DNA from: Prochilodus magdalenae
Lineage: Eukaryota; Chordata; Actinopteri; Characiformes; Prochilodontidae
Assembly: GCA_024036415.1 (NCBI GenBank)
Contig: JAMWET010000129.1
Span: 1,062,501 to 1,126,500 of the forward strand
Direction: 5' to 3'
Length of the DNA: 64,000 nt
Shown: positions 1 to 13,984 of the stretch, in pieces
Layout: each line of letters starts with the position of its first letter
Numbering within the stretch: position 1 is the first letter of the stretch
Made by a program: the position numbers and the translations under genes
The notes under the pieces: generated by a model
What the model was told of the DNA's origin: nothing
Databases searched by the model: none
What the model saw: only the letters and a program-made list of their open reading frames with translations

Positions 1-2597
1 TCTTCAAAACATTTCTTATCAAACTGGACTGGAAGACGATGCCTTGTCTTGTCCAGCTTCCTGTCTCTTGAATGTTCCGGACTACTCAAATTTCTAACAA
101 CACAAACACCCTGCTCCAGTTCTAGAAGCCTAAAGGCTCACAGATCATTTGTTCTGGTCACTGAAAAGCTAGAAGGTGTTTAATTTCATGCCCCTGTACA
201 TAAAACTTTTATATAAGGCCAACAGCAAAAAAGAACAGCATTTATACCATAGTGTAAAATGGCCTCATATTTTTTGGCTATTTTAGAATAATAAAAGGCT
301 GTCAATGGATCAAATGACTTGGCTGCCTATATTGACACAAGGGGCCTGTTTACACCTGGCACTAACATGGGCTTCTGGATTGACTCTGGTTACTGGTTAC
401 TTTTCCCCAGTGTGACCAAACAAGGTCACTTTAAATTCCGGAATGCTTTTACTTGGCTTTCCATGTGTTCAACAGAAGTCTGAGCATGACCTGATCACCA
501 AGAACACATGTCAATGCAAAGTGTAAAGAGGTCACAGTTTTCAGAATCAATAATATGGAAATTAATCAGCAGTTCTTGTGATCAATACACCTGCAGTCCA
601 ACATCGAATGAATGGCCTCAACAGAACTGTTATTAGCCGCTCATCTTTTTTTTTTGAAAACTCACATATTAAAATGCTGACTCTCAGACTTCTGTTACAG
701 CTGACACATGCTGCTAATTAACGTACCACCTGATACGACTCACCTGGAAGCTGCCTTTGTGATTTAGTATTTCACAATTAAAGTTCTTTCATGTGTCGTT
801 CTCATTACTTTGTCTTCCTGTACCTACATAAATTAGACAAATCCTTACAATCTCTGAGTGGTCATCCTTCTTACTGCTCTGTGACAGATCGTCCTAGACT
901 AGAGAGAATCTTCTGTGTGGGAACAGCTGTGTCTGACTCAGCAGCTCGACTGGCACACCCCCGGACCCCGACAGCGAGCATAACGCAACATATACTCTAA
1001 TCACCAAGGTATTAGCATACATGCCTGTGGAAATATGGGCTGAAGTGTCAAGATTAAAAGACAGAGTTGAGCTTATCTACAGCCTTTTGCATGTGCACCA
1101 TCAGAGTGTTTATCTATCTGCCTGCACCTCTGTCACAGCCATAGGCAATTATGGCTGCAAGTTCTTTCTAACATCAGTAACAGTGATTAATGAACATACT
1201 ATCATCATATTGGTTTTGGCAGATCATTTCTTATGTTGGTTTTTAATGTTAATTTAATATGGAATCCCAGCTTAATATCACTACTTACCTCCTTATGAGC
1301 TGATCAAAGCATTTTAATTATTTCTCTTCATACTGGCAGGACTTTTCCCAGCTTCTTGTTTGAATGTTCCTGTTCCACCTGGTCCTGCTTTTACATTCTG
1401 GCGTCTGAGGCATTAAAATAACTGTAGCATCATCGAAAGTGGAATAATATGACTTGAAGCAGAATTCGGCAAACAAGAAGCTGAACGCTAGCACCAGAAT
1501 GTAACATTAGCACCATTTAAACTGGAATGGGAATATACAAACAAGAAAATGGCAAATAACAAGAAGGGAAAATACAAATCCAACCTGGATAATATCCTAC
1601 ATAGTATGGACGTATGGAGCTACAGATAAATGCAGATAAAATGATGGTAGAACAATTCAACCAGATATTTTCTTCTTTCTGCATCTTCCAACTAGTGCTA
1701 GAGAGTCATCAAATTCAAGCCACTGCTACAAGGTAAAATAACAAAAGGCACCCTCTACAGCCAGTGTGTAGCATGTTGTTTATTCTGGGCAGCTGTAGCA
1801 ACTACATTACATGGCAGCCTTTGTTGGGAGACGATCTATGTAGATATGAAGGTCATGTTCTGAACTAAACCAAGCACAGTGATTTGTAGTTATAGGTAAT
1901 TGTACACTATCTAAAACCAAGTTTTGCATAGTTTATTCTACATCTGCTAATCCCCTGAAACAATCATACACAAAGGCAGATTAGTCACTTTCTTGCCTCT
2001 TGCCTCCACATACGAAATATTCTCCCCTCTACAGTTTAGCTGTCGGGACAGGTGCTACAAAAGTATTTCACCTTATTTGTCACCATTCTGCCTGATTTCT
2101 GCTCTAAATAAGACAACACTAACCTAATCTACGGATGTTTTATATTCACTGATATATGGCAAATACTGCAGTGCATGCATCTCAAAATAATAATTATGGT
2201 AATAAATTCCCAAAATGATCTTATAGGTGAAAAAAGGAAAAGCTTTGTTATTTGGTAATGAACAGGTGGGTAAAAACCAGGTTACAGAAACTGCCCATCC
2301 CTACAAGTATGTTTATGTTCAGGTGACAGTGGGCTACTGTGCTAAACACTCTGCAACAGAAATAAGTACTCCACAACGCAAATCTAAGTAGACATTGTTT
2401 CAGGTTCTCCACCTCCACCAATGCTATACAGACATATGTGAAAATGTACACATTGGTATGTCCTTAATGTGTTCCATACTATACTAATTACAATACAATT
2501 ATTATTAAAACCTTTTAAAACATTGCAACATGCAAATTATTACAATTGCACAATTACTAAGTAACTGATGCTAGTAAAGTGCATGCACTTTTTCCCT

Positions 2598-2602
<5 letters not shown>

Positions 2603-2659
<57 letters not shown>
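2603..2659. repeat. (CT)n microsatellite
   Basis: A run of CT dinucleotides broken once by TTT. On the minus strand it creates an artificial Arg-Glu repeat reading frame. It lies in frmd5 intron 1. Confidence 0.95.
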
Positions 2660-5600
2660 GCTGCTCCGCTGATGTAATCCTACAGCTCGACCCTGACGCA
2701 CCAGCTCTTTCAGCCAATCATGTTTTCCCGGCAGCTTGAAGAGGGTAAACACTACACGTCAGACACACAGCGGTGAGGTTGCTGTTCATGAAACATTCAG
2801 GCCTACCACACATTTTAATCTTTAATACCCCAGCCATAGCAACAGTGAGGAGGGCAGCATGATCTATGAGTGCACGCTGTGACTGCAATCAGCCGCACAT
2901 ACACATAAACATACACACACATGGATGTCTCAGGATCTGCTGTAAACACACCTTCAGAAAAGAAGAGATGCACATACACAGCACAGCATATGTGTGTGGG
3001 AGCAAGAGGTAGAGAGACCCAGACAGAGAGACAGAGAGAGAACATGAGTGAGTTAGACACAGTCCCTGCTCAACAGAGGAGTTTGTCTTCAGCTATGCTG
3101 GTGCAGTGATGACGATGCAGGACTGAGAATCTGAACCAGCAATGCAGAGCACAAGCTATACCGATGCGCTTCATGACAGAAACTTAATAGAGGTGCATAG
3201 CTCTGGTAAATGCAAAATGCATGACCCAATAACAGATAATCCTCACAAATGCAAAAGCAATGTCACACTGTCACCATGTTAACACCTTAACCTCTTAAAC
3301 TCATGAAATACTACGCAGTTGTAGCGTAGTAGTTTCAGTCGCAGACAAATTGTTGAGATCTGTCATTAAGCTTGATGACAAAAAATGTTTTTATCTGGGA
3401 GTTGTTGGTATTTTCAGGTTAATTTTAAACTCTCTGTCACAAATCTTGTATTGTCAGCATCTCTATGAAAAGTCACAGGAGCTGTGGCCAATGAGAGCAT
3501 GAGAGAAAACGTTGGCCAAATGTTGGCCAAGGCTGCCGTTCTCTGGACTTTCTCAATATATCGCTGCTGTCCAAAGAAAATCAAGTAACTCCAAAATGGC
3601 AACTTTTTTGGAGGAGTTTACAGGAGTGGGCAAAAACATAATTTAACGGAACCAGACTTTTTTCCAAGCAGTTTTAAACCATTTCTGTTGATCCATTAAT
3701 CATGGAATTTCCACACACTAAACAGCAGCTGCTGTGTTCAAATAATGTATAAAAATAAAATTGACCAAATGAAGATGCATGTTTTTCTTTGGACAGCGAT
3801 GACATGCTTCTATACTCCTTTAGTTTTTTCACTGATTGATGAGTTTGTCATTTGTTTGTAGTGTAATTATCTTTCTTCAGGGCTAACTGTATTTATTATA
3901 AGACATTTTGAGCCGATACAATAATACAGCATGCTGCTGCTATCAGTCAAATGCTGTATTGTTTGGTTTCAGGACCAAACTTGCATGTTAGTTTTATCTT
4001 TAGACCCAGATAGTTCAAACATACATGGGTCAGTGACTAGTACCTGTCAATAAGGTGACACTTGCGCTCTAACATCAAACGTGCCACATGCATCACAAAA
4101 CTAAATAGCAGACAAAGTCATCATGGCAAAGAAAAATGTTGCCCTAAACAGCTATTAACTGTTATTGTCAAATTCTGAACTGAACACTATTATTAAGATC
4201 ACCATAAATTCAGAAGTCAGATTTGTCACATTAAAGCAGCAGCTTGGACATCAGTCTTGTGATATGAACACAGTCCATGTGTCCTTACACTAAGGTGCAT
4301 CCACTGCTGACACAAGTGTTCTGTCTTGAAATACAGTTTGCTATATCTCCTTAGAAAAGCACTGATACACTCTGAAGCAAGCAGAAACTCCTAATTGAAA
4401 AGTCACCACATCAAAGGGTCATCTATAAATGGTGAGCTCATCCAGCTAACTTTGTTCTCTGAAGTGATGAAAAAGCATTCCCTAAGCAGGGCAGGCTTTT
4501 AATGCAACAAAGGTTAGCAAATTTCCTATAAACACTTTTGATTTGCAAGAATGTGTGTCTACAAACTTTTGGACATGGTGTATTTGCAGAATACTTTTAA
4601 GCAGTCATTAAAAATCTGAAGAAAAAAAAACTTATAATAAGTAACTGAATAATAAGCCTCAAGTTCAGACAAAGTTTAGACAAGTAGATCTAATTTAGAC
4701 TCCAATACTAATACTATACTATGGCATACCTAAACTGAAACTAATGCATTACTTATTATGACCTATTTGCAACAGCAAATGATACTGATACTGATTGCTT
4801 TCGGGTGGAAACTGGTGTGAGTTCTACTAGTCCTATCCTGAGTGACCCAAATGCTTAAAACGGGAACCACTACAAGGGGGTCTATTCACACCATCTAAAT
4901 GTTTACAAAGCCCAAATAAAGGAGCACATTAACCAATCCACTTTAAGATTACATGGCCTGCTTTGTAGGCCAGCCAATAAGATGAGCCACAAAACCCCCC
5001 AAAAGGGCACGCTGACCAATGAAATGGCTAGCATTAAATTACAGGCATTCCATTCACTCTCCTTATAGGGCTGTGCAACCTAGATACATGCTTTTCAAAT
5101 GCACCGCTTTTTCACTAAGGCTGGAAGAGGATGATTTGGTGTGTATACATGGCACATTTACCCTAAAATATGAGTTAACTGGATTGTGATTTAGGCTACA
5201 GTCTCAAAGAGTTGGTGAAACGTCCATATTACTACATGATAAACAAAAGCTGTGCAAAAAAAAAAAACAGCACTGATAAAGCTGGAGTGGGTACATCACC
5301 AGGATATGAAGCAAAGAAGGCATGGGAAAGAGACAGTGTGGCGTGGTGTTGCACGAGAGAGATGAGGGCACTGTCCATAAAAAAGACCCTGCACAATGAA
5401 GTGACCTGGTGTTTTGGCCAAAGCATCATGGTGTAACCCTGGAAACTGTTTAGACCCCTTATACCATGCTTAACCGAATCCCTTCATTTATTAACTAACT
5501 ACAGGAACAAAACCTTAACAAAACCACAGCCTCCTCAAATTTCCTCATCCTGTCCAAAGCACTGCTCTCTTATTCCTGCACAAACAGTTAAGCTATTTTG

Positions 5601-6510
5601 TTAAAAACCAACATAGAGCCAAATTAATTAAAGTACATCTGTTACCTCCATTAATTATGTACAGATTGCAATTGTTCTGATGACACTGTATTGATCGTGT
5701 TGCTATGATTACTATCGTCCACCGTTTGCCATTCAGCACCAGTATTTGATTCTTTGCCCCCTGTGCAGTTAAAGGACAATGACTTCATCACAGATTCGAA
5801 AGGAGTCAAATGGAGGCACAAAAGAACACAGGAAGTAACAGTGAAATGTGTCTTTGTTTTCAAACAGCATTCAACAATGAATCAAGCCCTTTATTTAACC
5901 TGGTATTTCGCATCAAAAGGCAAATTACCTTCAGAGGCATATTCGTATTCATATATTCACATTTGTAGCAGCAGGGATGAAAGGAGTTTTCCGGAACCTA
6001 CACTGTCCTACCTAACCTGAAACAGTTCAGTTAGTTGACAAGGGTTCAAAGCCTCTGAAATATCTGCCACCTTATTCAACTAAAAGCAATTTCATGCATA
6101 TGTTCTATTGGGCAACAGATAATGTATCTAAACAGATTTATAGGAGTGTGGCATAAGGACAGTGGAATAAAATAAAGAAGACAAGGAAAAGGGAATTTTA
6201 ATTAAGATAATATTTTTAACTCCTAAAGTCTAAAGACTCTTTTGGTGCTTTAAACAACCATTTTTATATTGCTAAACTGGTTCTTTAAAGAACTGCAGTT
6301 TATTTATGGTCAGGGACAGTCTGGCTTAGAGTCATATGCCAATCAAGTCTACAAGTTCACAGACAAAACTGTCCAAACGGGTATTTGTATTTGACTGAAT
6401 TCACTCAGGCTGCAGGATGAAACTGTAGATTTGTTGGTCTTAAGTAATGTATTTAATCCAAATGTTGGCATGACACAGGTAAAGTAGTTTTCAAAAGATG
6501 CTGGGTTATT

Positions 6511-6640
6511 CATTCTTTCACTTATTCATTCATCTTCTAAGTGCTCACTGAAAGCAAGGCAAGAAACACAGGTCAGGCCGTAGGGCAGAATCAGTCACAC
6601 ACTCAGAACAAGCAACAATTTAGCATCTCCAATTCGGGGG
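6511..6640. repeat. Degenerate fragment of the ATTCATTCAT fish repeat
   Basis: It shares the opening ATTCATTCAT, the CACACACTCA stretch and the ATTTAGCATCTCCAATTC segment with the repeat family that hosts the hAT insertion at 9590-12280. Diverged, and assigned by eye only. Confidence 0.35.
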
Positions 6641-7270
6641 TACTGGATATTAAGCTAATATATTTGTGGTCTTACTAAATATTTTCATAAAAACAGTATT
6701 GTTGAAGAAGTATAAAAGCTTAAACCACAATAGAAAATCAAAGCTGCTCATATATGTTCATTTATAAATGCAGTGCAAATCATTTTTACATATTACCCAG
6801 ACCTATTGAATTGTGTAGCAATGTTGATGGCATTCCTCTCACAAAGTCATAATCGCAAATGTGTCTCGGCACTAACCTAGTGGGACAATGCTAGTTCTGG
6901 AAACCACCCAAGTGTGTTTGTAGATGCTAAAGACACTGTGTGCCCAATGGTTCAGCTTCATCTGCAGCTCCTACTGAGCTGTGACAGCTGTCAGATGGGT
7001 TCCTTTAAGACATCATCACTTTCAGGATTAGAAACTGCTCCTGCTTTCTAGAAGAAACCACATAATCAGAAGAGCAAAAATTTTAGGCTGCAAGTATTAC
7101 TGCCAGGCCTGATAAGCAGAGAGTCCTGAGAAAGACACATCCCACTTTTAGCCTATATTAAGCCTGAGCTGTTCGAAAGAAAGCTTCTTAAAGGGCCAGG
7201 GATTATTATGAGTGAGATGCTTTTCTTTCCTCAAGCACCCTTTCAGCCTCCTACATTTATAGTGCACATG

Positions 7271-7294
7271 CACACACACACACACACACACACA
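7271..7294. repeat. (CA)n microsatellite
   Basis: Twelve uninterrupted CA units in frmd5 intron 1. Confidence 0.95.
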
Positions 7295-7522
7295 ATATCA
7301 TCCACTCCAGGGCGGCATCATTAAACCATCACACATGCTCCTCTGAATAAATCTGAATGTTTCAAACCAGCCAAAGATTATGAAGTCATTAATTTTATTC
7401 ATCATGGCTATCAGTTTGTAATATGATTTTTAGAGCAACCAAGAAGGAGGAGAAAACTGGAAGGAGCAAAAATCAGCAGTAAATCACAGCCCAGCTTAAC
7501 CACCAAAACACAGAAAAAGGCT

Positions 7523-7566
7523 TAGATAGATAGATAGATACTTTATTGATCCCAGAGGGAAATTCA
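7523..7566 (+). repeat. LINE-type 3' tail with GATA repeat
   Basis: TAGA/GATA units run into a segment of the form ACTTTATTGATCCC..GGGAAATTC. This is a common 3'-terminal signature of fish non-LTR retrotransposons (RTE/Expander/Rex type). Only the tail is present, as expected for a 5'-truncated insertion. The exact family is uncertain. Confidence 0.5.
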
Positions 7567-9589
7567 AGATCTTCTTATGATCTTCAGAAGCAATCTCTTG
7601 CACAAAGCTTTGGACTTGACCTCAAAGCTCTATGTCTATGGTCTTTATATGTATAGTGTATCTCAATTTACCAGATCAGCAGTTTTAATTGAAGAGGAAT
7701 CATATACAGAGTGCATCACTGGCTTAAGTTAGAAAAGCAAACGCTATCACTGCTGATGCTGAGGCCTTGCTCATTCCTGGTTAACATCCATCTTAAAGGG
7801 GACAGCTAGACATAAACCATTGGTACTTGGCATGCAAAGATGCATTTTCATGTCAAAATTCCATTTTTGTTATACACTTTTATTGACCCGAAGCCCACTG
7901 TGTGGGCCTAATGAAGACAGAAAACTAGCACATTTCCGGTACTTTCTGTTAGTCACATGATAAACAACCTTATATGCTGGCTGATGTGTGTATTTGAACC
8001 ACTATGTAAGATTTGTCTGTCAGTGGGGAAACAACATGCTAAAATATGGCATGCATGTGGTGCTGGCCTGTGAAGTTTGAAATACAGTCCATTTCAGGTA
8101 TAAAGTGCTGTTAAAGGAAGAGGTATTAACAAAGAGGTAAACGTGGCCCAAACCAATTTGTCCCAAAATCCCACACATGTTGGGATTCAAAATGGGTCTT
8201 TTTTTCTAATATTTCTAATATTTTCTTTATACTGCTTTTATACAAAACACACTACATCATAGGTTGTACAGTTTTGTATTATCAAAAAGGTTTAAAGGAT
8301 TCGCACATTACTTCTTGCTGTTTTTCTTTACACTTTGCACAGCGTCTCAGCCCTTTTCGGAAAGGGGGCTGTAGCAAGTTAAAAGTCAGACAATGTCAAA
8401 CATCTTTATGCAAAAAGGCAAAATCAATTGAATCTTTTGCAAATGACTGTCAGCATTAAACCCTAAGAGTCTGTACATGGGCCCAAGCTTTAGTTCTTCT
8501 CATAACATAACTATCTGCATAACTTGCATTTGTTACCTGAGTTATTAAATAATTAATTACTGTAGTAATGTAACTGTTAATATGTATATGTCTCCATACA
8601 TCTATTATTCTTTAATTTAGGAGTACCGCATCTTTATTATAAACCTAGAATTCAGTGTTGGGTGTAAATGGGTCTGTAAGCCAGGTAATAAGGTCCGGTT
8701 AGCATATGTGAAATCACTGCATCTGACACGCATTAGCACCTGACAGCAACAGTAATAAAAAAAAAAAACTTCATCAGTTTCATGCAGAGAACGGTGAAGA
8801 CCATCATTCCCAAAACATATGACTAAAATGACTACATAACACCTCTAAAACAAACAGTTCAAATTTAGAAGCTGCACTTTGCGTGCTAAAAATGCATCTG
8901 ATGCTAACAAATGAAACAGTTTGCATTTAGGGATCACTGACACCACTTTCATTTCAATACAGACTTTCTAAACTGCCCTTTAACCGTGCCTGAGTGATTT
9001 GGTACAGGATACAGCTCAGAGTGCTTCCTTGTGTTCTTTTCACCTGGGAACAAGAGAACACTTTCACAATCACTGGGTGCATCTTTTTATCGCAGAGGCT
9101 TGAATCCAGTGACCTCCAACACAAATGTTGTGCGATTTGCTGTGGTGTTTCAGGGTTCGAGGAAGCTGCTTGGCTGTTTAAAAGCTGCACCATCAGCACA
9201 GCTCACCGCGCTCACAATTAGCACTAATTAGATCTACAAGCCAGAGCATACAGGATATGATGAGCAGATATGCCAGCACTGCCTCAAGGGGTTTCGAAGT
9301 CAAAGAGCTTTGCGATCACGTGAGGAAAGCTAAATGCAGCGGTCAGTGTTTTGGCATAGGGACATGTAAAAGTGCAAGCCAGGCCTTGAGAAATGAAATT
9401 GTAGCAACGCAACACATTCCTCGGATGATCTCTCTCTTACCAGTCATCTCTCATCAGTCAAGGAGATCTGATTACATTCGGCCACAAGAGCATTAATGAG
9501 CTCAGGCATTGATGTTACATTATTACTTCTACCTCATAAACAACACTCCAGCTCGAACACCTGGGTCAGCAATGGGTGCATTCATCACT

Positions 9590-9736
9590 CATCACACATT
9601 CACATTCATCATTCATTCATTTATCTTCTGAGTCGCTTATCCGGGGGGATGTAGTGCTGGAGCTTATCCCAGCACTCATTGGGCAGACATCTGGAATCAC
9701 CCTGGACAGTCCACCTATCCATCACAGGGTAGATAT
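9590..9736 (+). repeat. Left half of a fish interspersed repeat split by the hAT element
   Basis: It begins with ATTCATTCAT, continues through a CGCTTATCC segment and a CATTGGGCAGACATCTGGAAT segment, and reaches CCATCACAGGGTAGATAT. It then stops where the hAT terminus begins. The matching right half resumes at 12089. The family is widespread in teleost sequence by my recollection, but I cannot name it with certainty. Confidence 0.6.
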
Positions 9737-9760
9737 TATGGCTACACAATATATCGTTTA

Positions 9761-9973
9761 GTCTCCTGAGACCCGGACTTGCTTGGTGTGCGATTTTAAT
9801 TTCTCCTAGCTATTTGTGCTTAGTAGGACCTAACAAGTATAAAAACTGAACGTTGTCTTTGTACAGGAAGTTGTCCTCATATGAGGCCAAAGGGTCAATG
9901 TTTTAAAAAGTATCATGGTGCGGAGAAGAAGAAATGTAATGTCCTCAAATGAGGATGCTGGGGTCTCAGGAGG
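9761..9973. mobile_element. 213-bp PIF/Harbinger-like MITE inserted in the hAT element
   Basis: Terminal inverted repeats: left GTCTCCTGAGACCC (9761-9774), right GGGTCTCAGGAGG (9961-9973). They are flanked by direct TTA at 9758-9760 and 9974-9976, the 3-bp TWA-type duplication of PIF/Harbinger elements. The interior has two near-identical 12-bp palindromes, CCTCATATGAGG (9874-9885) and CCTCAAATGAGG (9943-9954). Removing it restores a continuous hAT 5' end. There is no coding capacity. Confidence 0.75.
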
Positions 9974-10242
9974 TTAAGCATCATCATGGCGATGTGTGCA
10001 TGCCCAATAGTCACATCCCAGTCACTCAAACACGTCATGCTGCAATGTTTTTGTGGCTTGACACAAAATCATTTTCACACTGTTCTTATTTTCCATTAAA
10101 TGCTTACCATAGGAAGATTATGTCCAAAGGATGATGTTGACCAAAGCGGGTAATTTGTCAACAGTGTCTTGCAGTTGTTGCCACAACGCGAGGCAACACA
10201 ACAAATATATTTGACCATTTAACCCCCACCACAAAGAGCTGT

Positions 10243-10716
10243 ATGATGAGTGCAAAGTCAGATCTCGATGCTATCCAAAAAAGAAAACTTTTGCCAGTGC
10301 CACCTCACGTTTCACCTAGCAAAAGACATGGTACCAGTTCATCACAGTTAACAAAGAAGGCTTTAAAAAACATGATCCGGTCACTTGATAAGCGGTATGT
10401 AATACCATCGCGCACATATTTTCTCAAATTGCCATCCCAGCGTTGTACGAGAAGTGCAAGGCACAAGTTGAAACGGAGCTGTCGCAAGAGAACTGCAGCT
10501 ACAACAGACATGTGGTCCAGCTGGACAGCGGATCCTTATATAAGTCTGACCGCCCACTTCATCGATAAGGATTTACAGCTGAAAAGTCACTGTTTACAAA
10601 CGTTTTTTTTTTCTTGGAGGATCATCACAATGGGGATGAGAGAAGCTGTGGCTGCTTGGGGGCCAAGTTTAAGGGACGTCAGGTCTGTATTACAACAGAC
10701 AATGCAGCCAAAATAG
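10243..10716 (+). pseudogene. hAT/ZBED transposase remnant
   Basis: An open stretch of about 157 codons inside the hAT element, and the longest surviving piece of its transposase. Residues from about 50 (RYVIPSRTYF) and about 87-115 (TTDMWSSWTADP, HFIDKDLQLKSHCLQT) match the conserved N-terminal half of the hAT catalytic region. The stretch between them is out of frame with the family, and an ITTDNAA-like stretch survives in another frame near 10692, so it is a frameshifted relic. The first in-frame Met is not the original start, because BED-finger remnants precede it. No host gene function is implied. Confidence 0.8.
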
Positions 10717-12088
10717 TCAAGGCCCCCGCCCTGAACAAGTGGACAAGGCTGCAGTGCGCTTAGTTTAAGCTTAAGTTTAATCAGTTTAATAAGCGTTAGT
10801 TTTACAACGCAAATAACAGTAATAACCATTTAAAACTGGAGGGCTCACTACTAATAAACCTCATGAGACATATTCTTTGAGAATGAATTGGTATCCTTTG
10901 ATCTTAACCATTTTAAAAAGTATGCAGAAACTATGTGTTATTTTTTTAATTACCCATTATTTTAATGAGCTGTAAAACATTTTTATGAGCACTTTACTGT
11001 TCACAACATTGTTTAAAGCCAAGAAATAATTAGTATTTTGTGCTCTCTTTATACTCTTTTCTCCCTACAAAATGCAGTGAAAAATGATAAACGCATTAAC
11101 CATGTCACTTTTCTCACAGCAGGAAGGCCCGAGTGGCTCTTGAAAAAGCTCAGAAGGAACTGAATCTAAAATATCAGAATGCCAAACAAAATGGGGTTTG
11201 AGACAGCTAATGATAGGCAGGATACTAGAGCAGCAGAAGCCTTTAACCCAGGTCCTGTCTGCAGACAAGAAGGTGCACCATTTAATTCCTACCTGGCAAG
11301 ACATAGATGTCCAGGAATCTGTGATTAAGAATCTGGGCAAACTGTAGGATTTCACAGATGCTACAAAGGCTACGTTAGTGTCTCATATATGAAGCCAGTT
11401 CTTCACCTCTTTAACCCTTCAATGCTGCAAAGGCAAGAGGAAGACACAGGCCTGACAAAAAAGCTGAAGATTGTAGATTTAATTTAAATTAAGAGATTTA
11501 TTTAACTACATTAGGGAGGTTTATACAGTTCAAAAGTTTTATCTTAATTTGTCTGGATATAATCACCAGCAGTTTGTTCTTACTCATGTTACTTACTGTT
11601 ACTAAGAAATGTTTATTTTAAAACATCAAAAGTGCTGTGTGGATAATTTATTATAGCTTAAATGTGTTTGTTTTATAGCACCATGCTATTTAAGTTGTAT
11701 TTATATAAACCTGTGTATAGCTGCTACGTTATTTCTAGTTTCGGGTTTAATGGTGTTTACAACTTGAAAAGGATTTGATTGGTAAATAAAATGTTCACTC
11801 ATGTTAACTCCCTAATGTGTTACTGAAGCTTTTTCGGTTGAATGTTGTTTCAAACAAACACAGATGTAGCATTTGGTAATCCTTTTCCAGACACTAACCT
11901 TCTTCATTCGCATATGAGCCCTCTATTTAGGGTCAGAAACATGCATTATTATGATCATGACGGATCATTTACTTCTCGTAACCTTTGATCAAATCTGTTG
12001 AAAAGTCCTGCATTGTATAATATCACAACATATATCGCAGAAACAAAAATATTGCAATGTTCAAATTTTCCAAAATCATGCAGCACTA

Positions 12089-12285
12089 GTAGACACACAT
12101 ACACAGACATACAAACACATTCACACCTAGGGGCATTTTAACCATTAACCTGCTGGAATGTCTTTGGATTGTGGGGGGAAACCAAAGCACCCAGAGAAAC
12201 ACCATTGCAGACACGATAAGAACATGCAAGCTATACAGAAAGGATCCCAGACGGGACTCAAATCCAGTCCCTTCTTGCTGTGCTT
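12089..12285 (+). repeat. Right half of the interspersed repeat split by the hAT element
   Basis: It resumes directly after the hAT terminus with GTAGACACACATACAC. It then runs through CACATTCACACCTAGGGGCA, the block TTTGGATTGTGGGGGGAAAC and ACCCAGAGAAAC, the typical tail order of the same family as 9590-9736. Continuity across the hAT element supports the nested-insertion reading. Confidence 0.6.
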
Positions 12286-13984
12286 ATTATTTTTTAATGA
12301 TTACACAAAAGCCACTAAACACATATTTTCTTCTGCATTGTGTCCATCCATCAATTTTATTAGATCTTTAAGACCTGCTTTCATAGAAATCTGCATGGAT
12401 ATTTTGAGACACAAGTAATCCAAGTAATCCCAATTACATACTCACCAATAATAAAATCTTACTCCATGTCTCAGCCTAGTCTCAGTGTAGTCGGTTCTAT
12501 TTCTGCTCAATAATGGCTTTTTGACAGCTACACATTCTTTCATACCCTTGGCACTGAGTTGTCTTTGCAAAGTAGAAGAACGGACAAAAAACCTGTGTTA
12601 AAATGGGGGATCTTCATTCCACTCTACCTCTCAAAGATAAAAGCTTTACTGGCCTTTTGCAGACTACTATACATATTTGGAATCTAAAGTCTGCTTCTTT
12701 TATTTTGCACAGGAGCTACAGTGCTACTGTAGCTAACATGTAATGGGAGTTGATGTCACGGGAATTAACACAAACTGCATAGATGAATCATCACACACTT
12801 GCTGCTAACAGTGACAAGAAACTGAGCAGTCTGAAGCAGATTCGTTTTTGTGATTTCTGATGCGGTATGGCATACTGCTGTCTATAAAAACTGCTCAACG
12901 GTACTACTAAAAAATAGTAGTAGCAGTCAATTTTGAAAGTCTTTGGAAACTTTCAAATGTGACCACCCTCAAACACACCTCAAACACACTCACACAGGAT
13001 GAGACAGACACAGGACGCAGTCCTCATCTAACTCCAGCTCCCTTCACTAAAGCAGACTGTGATGAGCACTAATCTCTCAACTCTCAGATTTAGTTTCAAG
13101 ATTCATAATTCATTCATGGCATTCAAAATTTAGGGTTATGCATACTCCGAACAGCACTTCATCAGTTATCGTAATGCTGGTTTACCTTAAAATGTGTAAA
13201 TCTGTGTACTGTGAGTCATATTTAAAACAAATATTGTGACATATAGATATATCTTGATTTTAAAAGCACTATTCAATTAAGACACCAATAACAGTACAAA
13301 TAACAGTTATGTTGAAGTAAATAGTAAAGTAGAAGCAGAAAGTTCAACTAAATCCAATTTAAGCTTAACAAAGCTGTTACTGGTGAGCAAAAGACATGTC
13401 TGAACAAACACTGTACAAAGTTTTACCTGTGATCATGGCATATCTACCCTAGGCTTAAGCCACTGTGAGGTCATGCAGTTTCAGACATGACCACACCTTG
13501 CCAACTCTGGAAACATTGGGCATTTTAATAAATAAAGAAAATCTGCTTGCACAGAAAGTTGTTCAAAAGGGGAACTGAATTTCAGCATATAGAGCCAATT
13601 GCACAGGAAACAAGATAGAGAGTAAGAAAATGAAAAAGGGTGACCTAGTTCTGCCTTCCACAGCTCACTTTCAACTTTAGGTGCCCAGAAACCCTGAGAG
13701 AAAAGCAACCATAGAAGGACGTTAGAAAAGATATTAGGGAGGAACTATTCTCTCTGAACCTTGTAAAGTAAGCATTTCTTTTCTGGTCACTGGAAAGTAA
13801 GAGAGAGAGGACAGTAAGAAAGAGTGAGAGACAAAGTAAAAAACGGAAAGGGAAAGAGCAGTCTGAATTACGCAAGGATCAATATCCATGCTTGGTAAAT
13901 ACGGAATCTCAAGAATGCTGTAATCAGGATTATTACTGTTGATTATATCACTAGCTAAAAAATAAATAAATAAATAAACCAAAA

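Larger units (their letters stand above)
9737..12088 (+). mobile_element. Degenerate hAT (ZBED-type) DNA transposon
   Basis: The ends are imperfect inverted repeats: TATGGCTACACAAT on the left, and ATCATGCAGCACTA on the right, whose reverse complement is TAGTGCTGCATGAT. The flanks GTAGATAT (9729-9736) and GTAGACAC (12089-12096) look like a decayed 8-bp target duplication (6 of 8 match), the size hAT elements make. Inside, in the plus direction, are remnants of a BED zinc finger near 10160-10265 (GGNTTNIFDHL, then HHKELYDEC in another frame), the conserved hAT block TTDMWSSWTADPYISLT near 10505, and a C-terminal block near 11120-11340 (KAQKELNLKYQNAK). Several frameshifts and stops make it non-functional. 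A second element sits inside it at 9761-9973. Confidence 0.85.

Noticed and set aside
2540..2752. Minus-strand frame with a long Arg-Glu repeat
   Set aside because: Translation of the CT microsatellite; no conserved flanks.
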